Notes: a model not told the origin generated them from the letters alone. DNA of 37,097 bases from Candidatus Omnitrophota bacterium (GCA_023819145.1 JAMWCW010000014.1:1-37097), one strand, 5' to 3'; counted from the first letter of the stretch, positions 1-8,626 are shown. Program-made: numbers and translations.

Positions 1-2824
1 AGGCATAATATTGGGTAAATAAATCAAGAGCAATGTCTATCTGTTCTAATTTTGATTCATTTTTAATTAAATCTAACAATTTTCTCTTAGCAGTTTCCTT
101 ATCAACTTCTCGGGTTACCAACTGCCATAAAATTTGATTTAAAAGATTATTTGCAGAATTGTGGATATCAAATTCGGTGACTTTTTTACTCAAAGATGTC
201 TGTCCGGAAAATATTTTTATAAAATTTTCTAATACTTCTGTGCAAAATTTTTCTATCGGACTTGAGATACTATAACTACTCATATACTTCGCCTTGGTTA
301 TATAAAAAGTAAAAGCGGAAATAAAATTTGTCTGCGGAACCAAAAGTGAAACCCAATCTTTAGGCCAAGGAGAATTGAATTTATCTATTGCCTGATAAAT
401 TCCTTTTATTCCTGCATAAACAGAAGCAATCGCTAAAATATCCTTAGCCGTCCCTCCTTGACTCATAATAAAAATAGCTTCATTACTTTCTAAAATCGGC
501 TCTTTTGTCTTGATAATCTCGGATAAAATACTGGAAAGTTTTAGAGAATCAATAACTAACAAAGCAGTTTCACTTAAATTCTCTTCTTTATGTATCTCTC
601 CTATCTCCCAGATTTTATAAACTATCTTTCCTTTTGCCTCACCAAGACTTATTTTCCCTTGTTTTAGTTCATTGAAAAAACCGGAGAAAGAATTCTTGTA
701 TAAATCATAAAGTTCTCTTCTTCCCCCCAAGGCACTCTCTACTAAACGCAAGAAATCGGCTTCGGTTATTCTTCCTGGTCTTACTTTTTCTAAATTAGAA
801 AATAAATCTTTGAGAGATTTCTGTAAATTGGCTAACTCGGTTGCGCGTAAAAAATCTTCTCCAGCGTATTTTAAGATATTATCTAACTCTACTTCTGATA
901 ATGATAAATTAACTGCCTTTAATTTAAGGGCTTCTTTGGATAAGGTTGTATCTAATTGCCCTGAGATAAAGATGCCTGTGGCTAAATTTATGTTTTGTGA
1001 CTGTACTTTAGAGAGTTCTAAAAGCAAACTATTTCTGGCGCTATTAAAATTGTTCCCTGCCTGCATTATATTGTCCAGTAATGAACTAAAATATCCATTG
1101 TTAAAAATAGTTTTATCTTCACGAAAAACTTTCTCCCCTAATGTAGTTAAAATCCTATTCTTTATCTCACCCCTTAAAACCGAAATCTCTTGAGTACTTA
1201 AGGTTTTTATCTTATCAAAGTATTCTTTTAAAGAAGAAACAATACTCTTTATCCCTCCATAAATAAAACCTACCTTAACCGCAGTTAAGGCATCTCCAAA
1301 ATTAATATACCGCTTTATCTCTGAAGAGTAAATCCTCTTTGAGGAACCTTCAATAATCATTCTTATCTCTTCTGTAGATAAAGTAGAATCTGTCTTAAAA
1401 AGTAAAGCCCCTAATGCACTGATAAGCGGAGCGGAGAAGGAAGTTCCCTTAACATACTCCTCAGTCAAGCGCCCGTCTCTTATCCATTGTGTCCAGATTC
1501 CCCTATCGTATCCGCCCGGAACATACACATTTACCCATTCTCCAAAATTGGAGTCACCTAAATATCCTTTAGAATCGCTTGCCCCCACTCCGATAACACT
1601 CGGATAAAAAGCAGGAAAATTAGCAGACTCGTTATGAAAATTACCCGCGGAAGCAACGATTAAAGCCTCTTGAGAAAACTGCTTAAAGTCCTCAGCCAAA
1701 GGTGACTTAGTAAATAAAAGAAATTTCTGCTTTGCCGCCTGCAGAGCATATTTAAGCACATTGATTTCTGCTTCGCTTAGAGAAAATTTATTCTTTAAGA
1801 ATTGATAATCAGTTTCACCCCAAGCAGAGTAGTTGCGTATTTCGCGATTTTTCACTGCTTGATTTATAGCACTGAAAAGCGAAGATGCTTTATCTATAAG
1901 TGGCTGGATAATCTGTTCCCATCGGATATAAATCTCTATATCGCTCATGGTCTTTCTCAAATTTTCTATCTCCATTCCTACATAATAATAGCGCAAAGAA
2001 ACGTCAATCTCCGCACGGTTATAAGACTCAGGATTAAGAGTGAAGCTGGAATTTATAATCAACCTCTTCCCCTCAATTTTTGCCCTTTCTATCGCCTGTT
2101 TTATACCCTCAATATAGGTCGCGAAACTTCCATCATAAAAAAGGGGCATAATCGTAATTCCTGCCTTAACCTCAGAGAGAATACCGGCAATTAAAGTAGT
2201 GACTGCCATATTGTGGGCGTCAGGGAGCATAGAGGTATCTTCGGTAGAATAAACAAATTTATTTGCTTGCGCATCCCATTTTAACACCCCTCCCCACATA
2301 CCTAAAGTTTTAAGAGAAGCAGTAAGTTCAGGATGTAATCCTGAAAGATCAGCTGTGGCTACCAGAATTCCTTTTCTCCCCAATAACCCCTTTCTTTCTA
2401 AATCGGCAATCCAAGTCAAGGCTTGAATAAGCCTTATCTGTTCTAAAACAGCGTTGTTTTTGGCTTTAACATCGGTAAGAATCGCTTTCGAGGCATCCTG
2501 TTGCTGAGCCATCGGGTAGTCAGGAAGCACATACCTAATACAATCTTCTTCTAAAAACTTCTCTACTACATCTTGATAGGTCAGCCCTTGAGGAAGGATT
2601 ATTCCGTAGACACGAAATTCACTTATAGGCCCCATCAACTGGCAGTGGTATTTTTCAAGAAACTTAAGTATCTCTGCTTCGGTAGTTTCTTCTCTAAAAC
2701 CCACAATTACTCTTTCGGATTCTTTTCGGTAAGAAATTAATTCTAAACCCTCGATCATTGCCCATGCAGAAGAGCTAATAAATAAAATCCCCATTATCCC
2801 TGTGAAAAAAAATAATTTTCTCAT
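1..2824 (-). CDS. Secreted subtilisin-like serine protease (S8), C-terminus cut by window edge
   Basis: The minus strand is open from an ATG at 2824 to the window edge, giving at least 941 codons with no stop. Residues 1-21 look like a signal peptide (MRKLFFF then a hydrophobic run ending SSSAWA), so the product is probably exported. Subtilase landmarks occur in order: D159 in VATADLSGLHPEL (compare VAVIDTG..HPDL), H204 in DAHNMAVTTLIAG, the oxyanion Asn N395 in VASAGN, and S462 in GTSFSAP. The spacing from H204 to N395 is about twice that of subtilisin, so the catalytic domain carries an insert of roughly 100 residues. At least 480 residues follow the catalytic Ser, with no recognised domain. 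An in-frame TTG at 2854, five bases after AGAGGA (2860-2865), is an alternative start; the ATG gives the cleaner signal peptide. The Asp and His contexts are divergent, so activity is likely but not certain. Confidence 0.85.
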   Translation of the reverse strand, partial: MRKLFFFTGIMGILFISSSAWAMIEGLELISYRKESERVIVGFREETTEAEILKFLEKYHCQLMGPISEFRVYGIILPQGLTYQDVVEKFLEEDCIRYVLPDYPMAQQQDASKAILTDVKAKNNAVLEQIRLIQALTWIADLERKGLLGRKGILVATADLSGLHPELTASLKTLGMWGGVLKWDAQANKFVYSTEDTSMLPDAHNMAVTTLIAGILSEVKAGITIMPLFYDGSFATYIEGIKQAIERAKIEGKRLIINSSFTLNPESYNRAEIDVSLRYYYVGMEIENLRKTMSDIEIYIRWEQIIQPLIDKASSLFSAINQAVKNREIRNYSAWGETDYQFLKNKFSLSEAEINVLKYALQAAKQKFLLFTKSPLAEDFKQFSQEALIVASAGNFHNESANFPAFYPSVIGVGASDSKGYLGDSNFGEWVNVYVPGGYDRGIWTQWIRDGRLTEEYVKGTSFSAPLISALGALLFKTDSTLSTEEIRMIIEGSSKRIYSSEIKRYINFGDALTAVKVGFIYGGIKSIVSSLKEYFDKIKTLSTQEISVLRGEIKNRILTTLGEKVFREDKTIFNNGYFSSLLDNIMQAGNNFNSARNSLLLELSKVQSQNINLATGIFISGQLDTTLSKEALKLKAVNLSLSEVELDNILKYAGEDFLRATELANLQKSLKDLFSNLEKVRPGRITEADFLRLVESALGGRRELYDLYKNSFSGFFNELKQGKISLGEAKGKIVYKIWEIGEIHKEENLSETALLVIDSLKLSSILSEIIKTKEPILESNEAIFIMSQGGTAKDILAIASVYAGIKGIYQAIDKFNSPWPKDWVSLLVPQTNFISAFTFYITKAKYMSSYSISSPIEKFCTEVLENFIKIFSGQTSLSKKVTEFDIHNSANNLLNQILWQLVTREVDKETAKRKLLDLIKNESKLEQIDIALDLFTQYYA

Positions 2825-2908
2825 TTCTGCTAAAAAATAATCAATAAATTTCAAAAAAATCCTCTCAGCCCTTTAATCTTTAAAAATCATTTTATTCTTT
2901 CCATAATA

Positions 2909-2937
2909 AGTATAATACAGAATGCTCAGGCTGTCAA
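2909..2937 (-). promoter_or_regulatory. Sigma-70 type promoter for the subtilase gene
   Basis: On the minus strand a perfect -35 TTGACA (2932-2937) is followed after 17 bases by TATACT (2909-2914). The predicted start of transcription is near 2902, giving a leader of about 75 bases. The -35 box lies only about 8 bases from the left end of the insertion sequence. Confidence 0.8.
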
Positions 2938-2944
2938 GCCTTTG

Positions 2945-2970
2945 TGCGGGCTGACCACATAGGTAACAGT
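2945..2970 (+). repeat. Left inverted end of the insertion sequence
   Basis: Begins TGCGGGCTGA and continues through CATAGGTAACAGT. It matches the right end at 4059-4087 in inverted orientation, with a two-base gap near GCGG and a one-base gap in the middle. Confidence 0.6.
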
Positions 2971-3022
2971 TCTGCAGGATTTCTTATCTTTGGTAGTTCT
3001 TTCTCAATATATTCCATCGGAG

Positions 3023-3802
3023 TCAAATAATCAAGAGACTTTTATGTGGCCGATTAAAATTATATTCTATTAACCATTCGGTTAAATTTCTGTTAAATCT
3101 CTCACAATCTAAATCTAAATTCCCATTATACAACCATTCATACTCTAAAGTCTCATTACATCTCTCCGCTTCAGGATTGTCTTGGGGCATTCTTACCCGC
3201 GAAAAATACCGCCTAATCCCTACCTTCTGGGAAGTCCTCTCAAAATAATGGGCAAATTCAGAACAATTGTCTGTCTGTATATTCTCAATAGGGTGATTAA
3301 TTAAATACCGTAAACGATATAGAAAATCTCTTGCTACCTTCGAACTCTTCGTCTTATACATCCTCGCATATCCAGGTTTAGAAGCATAATCTACCGCTGT
3401 TAAAATGTATCTCTTTATTTTACCCCAATAAATTACAATGGTATCTAATTGAAACAAAAACCATATCCTCTTCTCTTTCTTTAACTTCTGTATCCTTAAC
3501 TTCAGGTTCTCTCTCGCACTGGCTTGCTTCTTGGCAATCTTCTCCGCTCTTATTCTATCCGCATAAAGCCTGTGTCTCCTTATTACCCTCTCTATCTTCC
3601 AGCAACTTATCTCCTCTCTATTTTCCTTCTCATAAAGTATCTTTAACTTCTTCTTGCCATAATACATATATCTTCTTCTCAAAGTAATAATCTTTTCTTC
3701 TTGTAAAGGAGTTATTTCCCATTTACGCTTATTTATTGGCCTCGTAGATAAATCTCTTAAACTCTCTACATTCTCTTTACTCTCTTTAAAACGTTCAGCC
3801 AC
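3023..3802 (-). CDS. Transposase catalytic frame (integrase core, IS481-like)
   Basis: This frame carries the DDE catalytic core that would cut and join the element's ends. The visible triad is D120 (FQLDT), D178 (QTDNCSEF) and E213 (NPEAERCNETLE), with 34 residues between the second and third acidic residues, as is typical of the rve fold. The usual Gly of TDNGSEF is Cys here. The first residues (AERFKESKENVESLRDLSTRP) align in sense with the linker after the HTH of IS481 transposases. The true protein therefore probably starts in the upstream frame (3766-3960) and enters this one by a -1 shift at 3784-3790. The assigned ATG at 3802 overlaps the end of that frame and lacks a clear ribosome binding site. 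Confidence 0.85.
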   Translation of the reverse strand: MAERFKESKENVESLRDLSTRPINKRKWEITPLQEEKIITLRRRYMYYGKKKLKILYEKENREEISCWKIERVIRRHRLYADRIRAEKIAKKQASARENLKLRIQKLKKEKRIWFLFQLDTIVIYWGKIKRYILTAVDYASKPGYARMYKTKSSKVARDFLYRLRYLINHPIENIQTDNCSEFAHYFERTSQKVGIRRYFSRVRMPQDNPEAERCNETLEYEWLYNGNLDLDCERFNRNLTEWLIEYNFNRPHKSLLII

Positions 3803-3960
3803 TTATAAAAGGTCTTGCGGGATATGCCAAAATGTCTCGCAGTCTTGCTCCCATTCTTCTTTGCCTCTTTGTAATAAAATATCATCCATTCTACCCTCAA
3901 TCTCTCTCCAGAAGTTAACTTAAGCAGCTCGGCTACTCCCCGCCCATCTTGTAAACTCAT
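3766..3960 (-). CDS. Transposase N-terminal HTH frame (OrfA-like)
   Basis: A 64-residue frame with a helix-turn-helix of the kind found at the N-terminus of IS481/IS3 transposases: TARHFGISRKTFYKWL lies at about residues 40-55. It ends KRVKRM and stops, with the catalytic frame overlapping it by 37 bases in the -1 register. A -1 slip on T_TTA_AAG would give WLNVLK followed by ESKENVESL, which reads as an uninterrupted IS481-type linker. Alone it could act as a short DNA-binding protein, as OrfA does in IS3 elements. Confidence 0.7.
   Translation of the reverse strand: MSLQDGRGVAELLKLTSGERLRVEWMIFYYKEAKKNGSKTARHFGISRKTFYKWLNVLKRVKRM
3784..3790 (-). promoter_or_regulatory. Canonical -1 ribosomal slippery heptamer T_TTA_AAG
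   Basis: In the OrfA reading frame the codons are GTT TTA AAG, so the heptamer fits X_XXY_YYZ in phase. Slipping back one base leads directly into the integrase frame. I did not identify a definite stimulatory stem-loop downstream. Confidence 0.6.
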
Positions 3961-4058
3961 CTCCTAATTTAATTGGCTTACGCTTAACAAAGTAAAAACT
4001 AAAACTTCTTTCCATAGGTAACCTCCGGTATCATATCTAATCCCTTTATTATACCGTG

Positions 4059-4087
4059 AGTGTTACCTATGTATCTCAGCCTCCGCA
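4059..4087 (-). repeat. Right inverted end of the insertion sequence
   Basis: Read on the minus strand it begins TGCGGAGGCTGAG and contains ATACATAGGTAACACT. It is the inverted partner of 2945-2970. Confidence 0.6.
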
Positions 4088-4156
4088 GGGGATAAAAAAA
4101 GAGGTTTTAATTCCCAAGAGATGATAAAAAAATAAAAGTTGTTTTAGGAGTTTGAT

Positions 4157-5698
4157 TTATTTGACTTTAATTACCGGAACAGGTTCCTGACTTACATTGA
4201 CCATAAAACTATCTACTGCACTATCACACTTTGTCCCAGAATTATCTCTTACCGTAAGCGTAACATTGTAAGTACCAAGTTTAGTATAGGTGTGTTTTAC
4301 TCTTACCCCCTCTGCCTTTGTTCCATCTCCAAAATCCCAGTGGTAACTTAAGAAATCTCCCTCGGGGTCATAAGAACCAGAAGCATCAAAGACATTTTCT
4401 TGCCCGGCACAACATACTAAATTGGGTCCGGCATCGGCCACTGGTGGTTTATTAAGACAAACGTTAACGGTGTCTTCGGCTTTACTGCACGAAGTCCCCG
4501 CCCCATCATCCACAGTTAGTCTCACTTTATAACTTCCACCTCTTTTATACACATGGGTAACTTTCTCCCCTGTTCCTCTTTCGCCATCGCCAAAATCCCA
4601 TTTATAGGTAAGAGCATCTCCATCGGGGTCGTAGGATTTACTACCATCAAAAACCACCTCATAATCACCACGGGCATCAATGCAGAGATTAACATCCTTA
4701 CCTGCCTCAGCAATAGGAGGAGTATTTACTTTAATCAACTTAGTAAAACTACTCTTACTACATTCGGTACACTGATAATCATCAACTTCCAAAACTACCT
4801 TGTAGGTACCTTTTTTCTTATACGCCTTCTTTACCGTTATGCCCTCTCCTTTAGTCCCATCGCCAAAATCCCAAGCATAGCTAAGACACTCCGCATTGTC
4901 ATCAGTAGTTCCTGAAGCATCTAAAACAAATTCCTCATCAACACAAACCGCGCTGGGAGCAGAAAAAACGACCCGTGGAGGAGCATTGTATAAATAAACT
5001 TCTTTTACCTGAACCGGCTCTCCACAGCAAGAAGGAAGAACCTCACCATCAGTAAAGTAAATATTATCGATATAAATCCTACCTTTTTTCTGGGTTACAA
5101 ACTGTTCATCAAAAACAACGGTAAACTCAAAGGCCTCGGAAAAGTCTGCGTCTTTTAAAGCAGACTCAAGAGGAACAATTACCTGTCTCCACTGGGCATC
5201 TACTCCCTCTACCTCATAGATGGCAATATCGCTTTCTCTAATTCTACCTTTCTCTTGAGGTCCCTTACAAGGGCAACGTGTTGAGCGCGTGCCTTCTATA
5301 AACTTAACCATATTTTTTAACTCGATCTTGAAACGGCTGGTAAAACATTTGTAGTAATCTCCACGCACGTAGAAAACCAAGTATTTATATTTATTTAAAT
5401 CTATCTTTTCCAAACGCATCCACATTCCCGTATAGGCAGGTTGCCGAGATTCTACATCGTAGTCAAGTTGCAAGGAGCAACCTTTTCTTCCATAAACAAT
5501 ATCGGGGTTAGAAGTCAAACTGTCACTGCAATACATACTTCGATCCCAATCAGTCTTACTCCAGATTCCATAATCTCCACTGATAAGGTTTGGCTTCTGA
5601 CAGCGGTTAAAATCATCAATCAGAAGCACCTCTGCCCCTGCCCTTCCGGCCAGCATTGTTACAAAAGCCAAGATTAAGCATATTTTTTTTGTCTTCAT
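4157..5698 (-). CDS. Exported protein with N-terminal beta-sandwich-like domain and three PKD domains
   Basis: The 513-residue product has a signal peptide (cleavage after AGRAGA, residue 22). A region at about 23-205 (LLIDDFNR... YLVFYVRGD... IYIDNIYF) resembles carbohydrate-binding or CIA30-like beta-sandwich domains. Three PKD domains follow, at about 235-322, 325-412 and 415-505, each with a WDFGDG core. Each PKD repeat has a Cys near its first strand (AVCVDEE, VNLCIDARG, NLVCCAGQ) and one near its last (CSKSS, CSKAED, CDSAVD), which suggests a disulfide staple per domain. The protein is probably surface-attached or periplasmic and may bind glycans or other proteins. The start lies 4 bases after the stop of the upstream TPR gene, so the two are probably co-transcribed and translationally coupled. 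The specific function is unknown. Confidence 0.85.
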   Translation of the reverse strand: MKTKKICLILAFVTMLAGRAGAEVLLIDDFNRCQKPNLISGDYGIWSKTDWDRSMYCSDSLTSNPDIVYGRKGCSLQLDYDVESRQPAYTGMWMRLEKIDLNKYKYLVFYVRGDYYKCFTSRFKIELKNMVKFIEGTRSTRCPCKGPQEKGRIRESDIAIYEVEGVDAQWRQVIVPLESALKDADFSEAFEFTVVFDEQFVTQKKGRIYIDNIYFTDGEVLPSCCGEPVQVKEVYLYNAPPRVVFSAPSAVCVDEEFVLDASGTTDDNAECLSYAWDFGDGTKGEGITVKKAYKKKGTYKVVLEVDDYQCTECSKSSFTKLIKVNTPPIAEAGKDVNLCIDARGDYEVVFDGSKSYDPDGDALTYKWDFGDGERGTGEKVTHVYKRGGSYKVRLTVDDGAGTSCSKAEDTVNVCLNKPPVADAGPNLVCCAGQENVFDASGSYDPEGDFLSYHWDFGDGTKAEGVRVKHTYTKLGTYNVTLTVRDNSGTKCDSAVDSFMVNVSQEPVPVIKVK

Positions 5699-5702
5699 CT
5701 TT

Positions 5703-7391
5703 CTATATAAATAAACCGAATTTAAAAAGAAAGGTATCTACGCTCTCGTCTAACTCAAAGTAGTTGGTATGTCCATAACCGATACGGAAGTCGTTTAACC
5801 CTGGTTTTTTCCACTGCAGTTCTGCCCTTAAGGTATAATAATCAAAAGCATCAAAGCTCAAACCATTGCCATAATCTGCTCCCAGTTTCAATTTCAAATC
5901 GCGAATAAATTCGTATTCTAAGTTATTATCCCATCTCCAAGCAGAAGTAGTCACATTACTCGAAAGAGTTCCATAAGGGTCCTTAGTTCTGGTATAGTCT
6001 ATATATGTCCAGTCACTAACAAATCTCAGCATTCCGTTTAAATCCTTCTCTATTTTTATGCCGTTCTCTCTTTTCCACCAAGTGTTGTAGGAAGGATAAT
6101 GTCTTTCTCTTCCATAATAGAAATGGGGTTTTATCCTTAAGAATTTCTCTGGATAATAGAAGTCTAACTCTAACCAGTATTGATTTTCCTTGTACTTGCG
6201 TTCGTCCCATCCCTCAGCCATAGCTCTCTTATATTCCCCTTCATTATACTGATAATCAATTTTTACACCCACAGTTTTATCTAAGAAGGCAATATAGGGC
6301 CAAGTTTCTATGCCTACGAGATAAGAATTGAAAGATAAATACGTAGCGTTATCGTTAGGTCTATATCCTACATGGTCACCATAACGTAATACCCATTTTA
6401 AAGCTCCTAATTTAGGTAGACAGGGAATGGTATGCTCAAGTTTGTAATATCTTCTATTATAATGGTCATAAAAAACCTTATTATTGCTCCAGAGTAATTT
6501 GGGTTCATATTCACGGGTTGCTCTTTCTTCCATATAGGTATAGGTAAATTTTGGCCAGGTCTCTTTATAATGTAAAACAATTTCTTCTTGATGCCATCTT
6601 TTGCGATTTAGGGAAATATATCTTTTTGCCTCTTCAGCACTTCTTTGGTCAAACTCCTGTGCTTCCATTATCAAGTTCTCAATAGGAACAAGTTGCCGTT
6701 CAGTATTATATTCACCCCTTATGCCGATTACAGGAGTAATTTTTAAACCCTCTCTATCTCTATAATAAGGAATCTTAAAATCCTTATGTTTAGGATGATA
6801 GGGGTCAAGTTCAGAAGCAATGGCCGGACCCTTTCTCTGGGCTTTATACAGGTCGCGCTGAACAATACCGGTATAAACTCCTTCTAAAGCTCCTATTTCT
6901 TTAAGGGTAGTCGGCTCTGATGAAGGAAGAAATTCTTTTTCTTCCTGAATCAGTTCTTTTTCCCAAGCTTTTGCCTCTTTTATCATCTGCCAGCGTTCGC
7001 ACTCGGTACAGGAAGAAGCTCTTTCTGGGGTAACCACTTCTTTTCTTACGGGTTTAATTTCCTCTTTTTTGGGCAGAGAGGTTGTGGGTGGTTGATTGGA
7101 AAGAGCTGAAACTTTATAATACCCTGCCTTTTGATATGCTTCTTCTGCCTGTTCAAGACAGCCTTTGGCTTCGGCAATCTTAGCTAACTGATAATAAGCA
7201 TCTGTAAAATTTGGATTTATGGCTACGGATTTTTGGAAATACTTTTTAGCTTCCTCAAGGTTGCCAATAATTAATTCTTTTTCTCCCTGCTTATAGTATT
7301 TTTCTGCCTCTTTTAAAAGCAGAGAGTCTGCCCCAAAGACATCCCCTTTTAATAAACCCAGAAAAACTAAGATAAAAAAAATTCTTTTCAT
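5703..7391 (-). CDS. Exported TPR protein with probable outer-membrane beta-barrel
   Basis: The 562-residue product has a signal peptide (MKRIFFILVFLGLLKGDVFGA). Two to three TPR units follow at about 25-95 (EAEKYYKQGEKELIIGNLEEAKKYF, then AYYQLAKIAEAKGCLEQAEEAY). A proline/charged linker lies around 95-180. The C-terminal half is rich in alternating aromatic strands ending FKFGLFI, as in outer-membrane barrels. The TPR part would sit in the periplasm and the barrel in the outer membrane. It has its own near-consensus promoter and is followed after 4 bases by the PKD protein gene, so the pair may form one envelope complex. No named family recognised. Confidence 0.75.
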   Translation of the reverse strand: MKRIFFILVFLGLLKGDVFGADSLLLKEAEKYYKQGEKELIIGNLEEAKKYFQKSVAINPNFTDAYYQLAKIAEAKGCLEQAEEAYQKAGYYKVSALSNQPPTTSLPKKEEIKPVRKEVVTPERASSCTECERWQMIKEAKAWEKELIQEEKEFLPSSEPTTLKEIGALEGVYTGIVQRDLYKAQRKGPAIASELDPYHPKHKDFKIPYYRDREGLKITPVIGIRGEYNTERQLVPIENLIMEAQEFDQRSAEEAKRYISLNRKRWHQEEIVLHYKETWPKFTYTYMEERATREYEPKLLWSNNKVFYDHYNRRYYKLEHTIPCLPKLGALKWVLRYGDHVGYRPNDNATYLSFNSYLVGIETWPYIAFLDKTVGVKIDYQYNEGEYKRAMAEGWDERKYKENQYWLELDFYYPEKFLRIKPHFYYGRERHYPSYNTWWKRENGIKIEKDLNGMLRFVSDWTYIDYTRTKDPYGTLSSNVTTSAWRWDNNLEYEFIRDLKLKLGADYGNGLSFDAFDYYTLRAELQWKKPGLNDFRIGYGHTNYFELDESVDTFLFKFGLFI

Positions 7392-7431
7392 ATTATTCTC
7401 ATTTTCTTTAACTTAATCACTTACCTTAAAA

Positions 7432-7460
7432 AGTATAACACGAATTTAGGCTTTTGTCAA
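7432..7460 (-). promoter_or_regulatory. Sigma-70 type promoter for the TPR/barrel-PKD operon
   Basis: TTGACA (7455-7460) and TATACT (7432-7437) are separated by 17 bases on the minus strand. The -35 box overlaps the larC stop codon (7457-7459), so the exported-protein pair can be transcribed separately from the upstream que/lar operon. The predicted leader is about 35 bases. Confidence 0.85.
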
Positions 7461-8185
7461 GGGGAGGGAGTTTTTCCTAAGATAACGCGGAGAAGATTCG
7501 GGGAAGAACCAAAATTTATACTTCCTGCACCATAGCCGATTCCTAATATCTTGAAGCGCGGTAAATTAGCAATTCTCCCTCTGCTCAGTTCTTTTACCAG
7601 AACCGCACCCGTCGGAGTAATATATTCATAAGGGCTTTCAATGAGTTCTAAAGGAAAACCTTTGAGTAATTCTAAAACCGCAGGACCCGGAAGGGGAAGA
7701 CTTCTCTTACCGTGGCGGAAAAAACCTCCCCTTGCCAGTCTCAGCCGAGAAAAATAAACTTTTTCTATCTTCAACAAATCCAAAGCGATATAAGTTCCTA
7801 CAATATCCACTAAGGTATCCATTTCCCCTAGCTGTTCAAAATGAAAGTCCTTTCCCTTAACCCCATGAATCTTTTTCTCGGTTTCTGCCAAAGTAACAAA
7901 ACTGGAAAGCGCCTTTTTTTTAATCCTTAAGGGTAACTTGGAATTTTTTATCATTTCTTTAAATTCCAAATAAGAAAAAAGTTTCTTATTTCCACTCTTT
8001 ATTGCTATCTGCGTTGCCAGAATCTCTCCTTTAATTATCTTTCTTACCTTAAATTCAAAAAGAGGAAGCTCTGCCTTTCTAAAGCTTCCCAGAAAAACAT
8101 CTAGGTCAAGTCCTAAATCCAGTAAACTGGCTAAAAGCATATCTCCACTTATACCCCAGAAACAGTCAAAATAGACAATCCTCAT
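7457..8185 (-). CDS. larC: LarC N-terminal domain protein (nickel-pincer cofactor biosynthesis family, DUF111)
   Basis: LarC inserts nickel into the pyridinium-type pincer cofactor of lactate racemase-like enzymes. The 242-residue product begins RIVYFDCFWGISGDM, a close match to the family's YFDCFSGISGDM. It continues through FHFEQLGEMDTLVDIVG, LPLPGPAVLELLKG and YITPTGAVLVKEL, and ends NLLRVILGK, which is where the first LarC domain normally ends. Full-length LarC is about 400 residues and includes a CTP-binding second domain; that half is absent, since the stop is followed by another gene's promoter. In lactobacilli the two domains are joined by a frameshift, but I see no LarC2 coding downstream. 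It follows queF by 32 bases. No larB, larE or larA lies in this window. Confidence 0.85.
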   Translation of the reverse strand: MRIVYFDCFWGISGDMLLASLLDLGLDLDVFLGSFRKAELPLFEFKVRKIIKGEILATQIAIKSGNKKLFSYLEFKEMIKNSKLPLRIKKKALSSFVTLAETEKKIHGVKGKDFHFEQLGEMDTLVDIVGTYIALDLLKIEKVYFSRLRLARGGFFRHGKRSLPLPGPAVLELLKGFPLELIESPYEYITPTGAVLVKELSRGRIANLPRFKILGIGYGAGSINFGSSPNLLRVILGKTPSP

Positions 8186-8217
8186 TTCCCTTTTTCCTTC
8201 CTCACTCCCTCTAACTA

Positions 8218-8625
8218 CTAACTCTTGACCCTTTGTTTCTTCTTTGGCGGATAATTTGCCTCTACTATACTCCGCATTCCTCCCCTTACATTAAACTCTC
8301 CTTTTACCAGACACCATTTGGGTTTACAAGCCTTTACCAAATCTCTTAAAATACGGTTGACCGCATTCTCATAAAAGATTCCTAAGTTTCGATAACTTAA
8401 GATATAAAATTTTAAAGACTTAAGCTCAATACACCATTTTGTAGGCATGTATTGGATGGTAATCTTCCCAAAGTCGGGAAGTCCGCTACGGGGACAAATA
8501 GAAGTATATTCGGGAATCTCAATGGTAATGGTATAACCCGGGAATTGGTTAGGAAAACATTCAATCTTCGGTAATTTTTCCTTTAAACCCATCTGGGCAT
8601 GTTTAGCGGTATATTCTCCTCTCAT
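8218..8625 (-). CDS. queF: NADPH-dependent 7-cyano-7-deazaguanine reductase QueF
   Basis: QueF reduces the nitrile of preQ0 to the aminomethyl group of preQ1, the last free-base step of queuosine precursor synthesis. The product is 135 residues, the size of the short unimodular type I (YkvM-like) enzymes. The catalytic pair is visible as C44 and D51 in EYTSICPRSGLPDFG, and the substrate-binding ELKSLK follows. It starts one base after the queE stop, so the two are translationally coupled. The start ATG (MRGEYTAKHAQ) fits the family. Confidence 0.95.
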   Translation of the reverse strand: MRGEYTAKHAQMGLKEKLPKIECFPNQFPGYTITIEIPEYTSICPRSGLPDFGKITIQYMPTKWCIELKSLKFYILSYRNLGIFYENAVNRILRDLVKACKPKWCLVKGEFNVRGGMRSIVEANYPPKKKQRVKS

Positions 8626-8626
8626 A

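Larger units (their letters stand above)
2945..4087 (-). mobile_element. IS481-like insertion sequence, about 1.14 kb
   Basis: Two overlapping minus-strand frames encode an HTH protein and a DDE integrase core, bounded by imperfect inverted ends. The left end (2945-2970) and the reverse complement of the right end (4059-4087) share TGCGG, GGCTGA and CATAGGTAACA blocks with a few mismatches and small gaps. I see no convincing target-site duplication: the flanks are TTTG on the left and GGGG on the right. The element separates the subtilase from the PKD-protein gene. Confidence 0.8.

Noticed and set aside
1802-2194. 130-residue plus-strand frame
   Set aside because: It lies in the subtilase gene on the opposite strand, where the minus frame is open throughout.
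2941-4091. Target-site duplication of the insertion sequence
   Set aside because: Flanking bases do not match at any sensible end position.
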